Below are positions 6,072-7,784 of a stretch of DNA of 7,784 nt, one piece after another. The position numbers and the translations under genes are program-made. Where the stretch lies: positions 1 through 7,784 of the forward strand of contig CAZMZR010000123.1 of NCBI GenBank assembly GCA_964570855.1, read 5' to 3'. The notes beneath the pieces are model-generated. The model saw only the letters and a list, made by a program, of their open reading frames with translations, was not told the origin of the DNA and searched no databases. Each line of letters begins with the position of its first letter. Position 1 is the stretch's first letter. The stretch comes from JAFGPS01 sp964570855 (GTDB lineage Bacteria; Planctomycetota; Phycisphaerae; Sedimentisphaerales; Anaerobacaceae).

Positions 6072-7460
6072 ATGTATTATGTCAATGATACCATCGTAGC
6101 GGTCAGCTCTCCCGGTTCGGAGCAAAGAGTAATCATTCGAATAACCGGCCCTGACACATTCGAAATCTGCCAGCGGATTTTCCGAGAACAGACCGGACAA
6201 AAGGACCCCGGTGGCCAGCGACGGATTCTCTCCGGTTTTGTTACAATCGACGACGAACTCGAAGTCGAGGCGCAACTGTATTTGTTCCCGTCTGGGCATT
6301 CTTATACAGGCGATGATGTCGCTGAAATTCATCTCTATACGAATCCTTCGATAACACAGGCACTTGTCGGTAATTTGTTAGAGCAGGGACTTCGCTTGGC
6401 CGAGCCGGGCGAATTCACCGCAAGGGCATACTTGAACAGCAGGATGGATTTGTCACAGGCCGAAGCGGTAAACGAAATCATCGTCAGCTCAAACAGGTTC
6501 CAGTTAGACGCCGCAGAGAAATTGCTAAGCGGCAGACTCTCGCAAACTACAAACCTGATCGGCTCGAAGATGATGGACTGCCTCAGCCTGATAGAGGCCG
6601 GGCTTGATTTTAGCAGCGAGGACATCGAGTTCATCACGAAAGAGCAGGCAATCGAAAGACTCGGCGATATAAATAAGCAGCTCGATAAAATGCTCGCCGG
6701 CAGTATCCGCTTCGAATCCGTGATTGACTTACCGGCGGTGGGAATCGCAGGCGCCCCGAACGCCGGCAAGAGCAGTCTCGTCAATAAGCTGCTCGGCACC
6801 GAAAGGAGCATCGTCTCGCACGAATACAAGACCACAAGGGATGTCCTGACCGGCCTGCTGACGCTGGAACACTGCAATTGCGTCCTGTTCGACTGTGCCG
6901 GCCTGTTGGCCAATCCTGAGAACATTCTCGACCAGTTGGCGCAACAGGCGGCAATCGAGGCGATTCGGAACAGTGCCGTAGTCGTATTCTGCGTCGATAT
7001 CTCCAAATCGCAGTGGTCCGAAGATTCCGAGATACGCCGGCTTCTTAATCCGAAGATTTTGATACCTCTGGCAACCAAATGCGATTTGCTTAATCCAGAA
7101 ATGCTGTCCACCCGCCTTGCCGAACTGACTAAACTTTTCGCCGTCGATTTTCTGCCGGTCTCGGTTGTAACCGGCTCCGGCCTGGAGCGGTTGCGTAACA
7201 CAATCGATTCGCATCTGGTATCCGACCAGACATACGCCGAAAGCCCTCTTGCGATAACAGCCCGGCACAAACAGGCCGTCAACCAGGCAATCACCGACAT
7301 AAACGACGCCGTCAAAGAGATTTCCGCCGGCAACGAGGAAGTGGCCGCCATGATGCTGCGAACTGCGTATAAATCCATCTGTGTAATACAGCAGCACGAC
7401 CCGGCGGTGGACGAGCAAATACTGGAGCAGGTTTTCTCGCGCTTTTGCATCGGAAAATAA
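6072..7460 (+). CDS. mnmE: tRNA uridine-5-carboxymethylaminomethyl modification GTPase MnmE
   Basis: MnmE works with MnmG to modify the wobble uridine (U34) of certain tRNAs, using a folate-bound one-carbon unit and GTP hydrolysis. The 462-residue length is typical. The N-terminal folate-binding domain (about 1-120) is followed by the family signature GEFTARAYLNSRMDLSQAEAV (near 113-133), a helical domain, an inserted G domain (about 220-380) and the diagnostic C-terminal FCIGK with Cys459. G-domain motifs are GAPNAGKS (227-234, including the potassium-binding Asn230), TTRD (254-257), DCAG (274-277) and TKCD (335-338). Several positions differ from E. coli: HGG is LYTNP here, GTTRD is KTTRD, DTAGLRE is DCAGLLA, and NKxD is TKxD. 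The ATG at 6072 gives the right N-terminus (DTIVAVSSPG) but has no Shine-Dalgarno sequence. Linkage to yidC is conserved in many bacteria. Confidence 0.94.
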   Translation: MYYVNDTIVAVSSPGSEQRVIIRITGPDTFEICQRIFREQTGQKDPGGQRRILSGFVTIDDELEVEAQLYLFPSGHSYTGDDVAEIHLYTNPSITQALVGNLLEQGLRLAEPGEFTARAYLNSRMDLSQAEAVNEIIVSSNRFQLDAAEKLLSGRLSQTTNLIGSKMMDCLSLIEAGLDFSSEDIEFITKEQAIERLGDINKQLDKMLAGSIRFESVIDLPAVGIAGAPNAGKSSLVNKLLGTERSIVSHEYKTTRDVLTGLLTLEHCNCVLFDCAGLLANPENILDQLAQQAAIEAIRNSAVVVFCVDISKSQWSEDSEIRRLLNPKILIPLATKCDLLNPEMLSTRLAELTKLFAVDFLPVSVVTGSGLERLRNTIDSHLVSDQTYAESPLAITARHKQAVNQAITDINDAVKEISAGNEEVAAMMLRTAYKSICVIQQHDPAVDEQILEQVFSRFCIGK

Positions 7461-7525
7461 GGCCTTCTCTATTTCTTTTTAGAATTTAGGACTTCGTATT
7501 TATAAATTCCGGCAGGCGGCCGACT

Positions 7526-7691
7526 AATTGGCTTTGTTTTTCATTTTCTGTCTTCTGTATTCTGCCTTCTGTCTTCTTTCGTTACAAATTGGCTTTGTTT
7601 TTTCGCCAGCAAAAAGCCGATATTTTCTCATATTATCTTATTTTCAAAGAGCTTACGTCAATTTGGCCATATTCCAAATTGGCTTTGTTTT
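7526..7691. repeat. Three direct copies of AATTGGCTTTGTTTT
   Basis: Exact 15-base copies lie at 7526-7540, 7587-7601 and 7677-7691, and the last two share a longer CAAATTGGCTTTGTTTT. Start-to-start distances are 61 and 90 bases, so this is an interspersed rather than a tandem repeat. A reversed partial copy, CAATTTGG at 7659-7666, could pair with CCAAATTG at 7674-7681 as an 8-bp hairpin with a 7-base loop. Intervening sequence is not conserved between copies, apart from being T-rich. I do not know its function. Confidence 0.75.
7546..7580. repeat. 7-base tandem array TTCTGYM
   Basis: Five consecutive units read TTCTGTC, TTCTGTA, TTCTGCC, TTCTGTC, TTCTTTC. It lies between the first and second AATTGGC copies. 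The unit sequence is unrelated to the other 7-base arrays in the window, although the period is the same. Confidence 0.7.
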
Positions 7692-7706
7692 GCATTTTTT
7701 TACCAC

Positions 7707-7727
7707 GGCGAAGTCGCAGACGAAGCC
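7707..7727. repeat. Imperfect palindrome, possibly a decayed hairpin copy
   Basis: GGCGAAGTC-GCA-GACGAAGCC pairs at GGC/GCC and GTC/GAC, with an unpaired GAA on each side. It shares the AGTCGC core with the perfect hairpin at 7738-7760 and could be a diverged copy of it; that relation is inference. Confidence 0.35.
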
Positions 7728-7737
7728 GGGTTGTTTA

Positions 7738-7760
7738 GCCGTAGTCGCCACGACTACGGC
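7738..7760. repeat. Perfect 10-bp hairpin
   Basis: GCCGTAGTCG and CGACTACGGC pair exactly around a three-base CCA loop. No T-run follows on the plus strand, so it is not a standard intrinsic terminator. Together with the next hairpin it looks like part of a palindromic dispersed repeat that may continue past the window edge. Confidence 0.8.
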
Positions 7761-7763
7761 CAT

Positions 7764-7782
7764 CCCCAGGTAAAACCTGGGG
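7764..7782. repeat. Perfect 8-bp hairpin at window edge
   Basis: CCCCAGGT and ACCTGGGG pair exactly around an AAA loop, three bases after the previous hairpin. The window ends two bases later, so any T-run or further repeat unit downstream cannot be seen. A terminator shared with a convergent gene beyond the edge is possible. Confidence 0.75.
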
Positions 7783-7784
7783 CT

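Larger units (their letters stand above)
7461..7784. other. Repeat-filled region after mnmE, no gene seen
   Basis: I see no credible gene here. The stretch after the mnmE stop begins with T-rich sequence and two 7-base units (TTTTAGA, ATTTAGG at 7477-7490) like those beside def. It then carries the three-copy AATTGGC repeat, a TTCTGYM array and the terminal hairpins. No clear hairpin plus T-run terminator directly follows mnmE. A TTG-initiated frame through 7528-7773 merely translates the repeats. Confidence 0.7.

Noticed and set aside
6335..7450. 371-codon minus-strand frame opposite mnmE
   Set aside because: It mirrors mnmE codons, is serine/arginine/leucine-rich and resembles no family I know.
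7461..7525. Intrinsic terminator after mnmE
   Set aside because: The T-rich stretch after the stop has no convincing stem before it, and the GC-rich patch near 7510-7524 does not form a clean hairpin followed by Ts.
7526..7691. CRISPR array
   Set aside because: The repeat is only 15-17 bases, spacing is irregular (61 and 90 bases), spacers are T-rich low complexity and no cas gene is present.
7528..7773. 81-codon plus-strand frame at the right end
   Set aside because: It starts at a TTG inside the AATTGGC repeat, has no ribosome site and simply translates the repeats (IGFVF occurs because the DNA repeats).

Overview
The window reads as chromosomal housekeeping DNA from a diderm bacterium. 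LptB (LPS export) and a YidC with a large periplasmic domain imply an outer membrane. The style of Fmt, YidC and MnmE, the basic YidC tail and the repeat-rich spacers would fit a Planctomycetota (Phycisphaerae-like) genome. That placement is inference from recall, not from a search.

Left half, minus strand: lptB (2521-1772), def (1714-1199) and fmt (878-1, cut by the window edge) run in one direction and probably form an operon. Def and Fmt are the two halves of the N-formyl-methionine cycle. Their usual close spacing is broken here by a 320-base spacer. That spacer holds nested inverted repeats: a REP-doublet-like pair of hairpins, inside a 16-bp perfect inverted repeat, inside an 11-bp inverted repeat made from degenerate 7-base tandem units.

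Right half, plus strand: a divergent 249-base intergenic region leads into a calcineurin-type metallophosphoesterase (2771-3547), then yidC (3608-5629), a four-helix-bundle protein of the 23S rRNA intervening-sequence family (5664-6032) and mnmE (6072-7460). yidC and mnmE are classic neighbours. The four-helix-bundle gene lies between them, bracketed by inverted 7-base-period arrays that could pair as a roughly 30-bp imperfect stem, with the start codon inside one arm and mnmE's start codon just beyond the other. This resembles the layout of intervening sequences in 23S rRNA, but in an mRNA context, and it is the most interesting item in the window.

Right end (7461-7784): no gene. It holds three copies of AATTGGCTTTGTTTT, a 7-base-period TTCTGYM array and two perfect, very stable hairpins at the window edge. 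No tRNA, rRNA, CRISPR array or transposase gene was seen.
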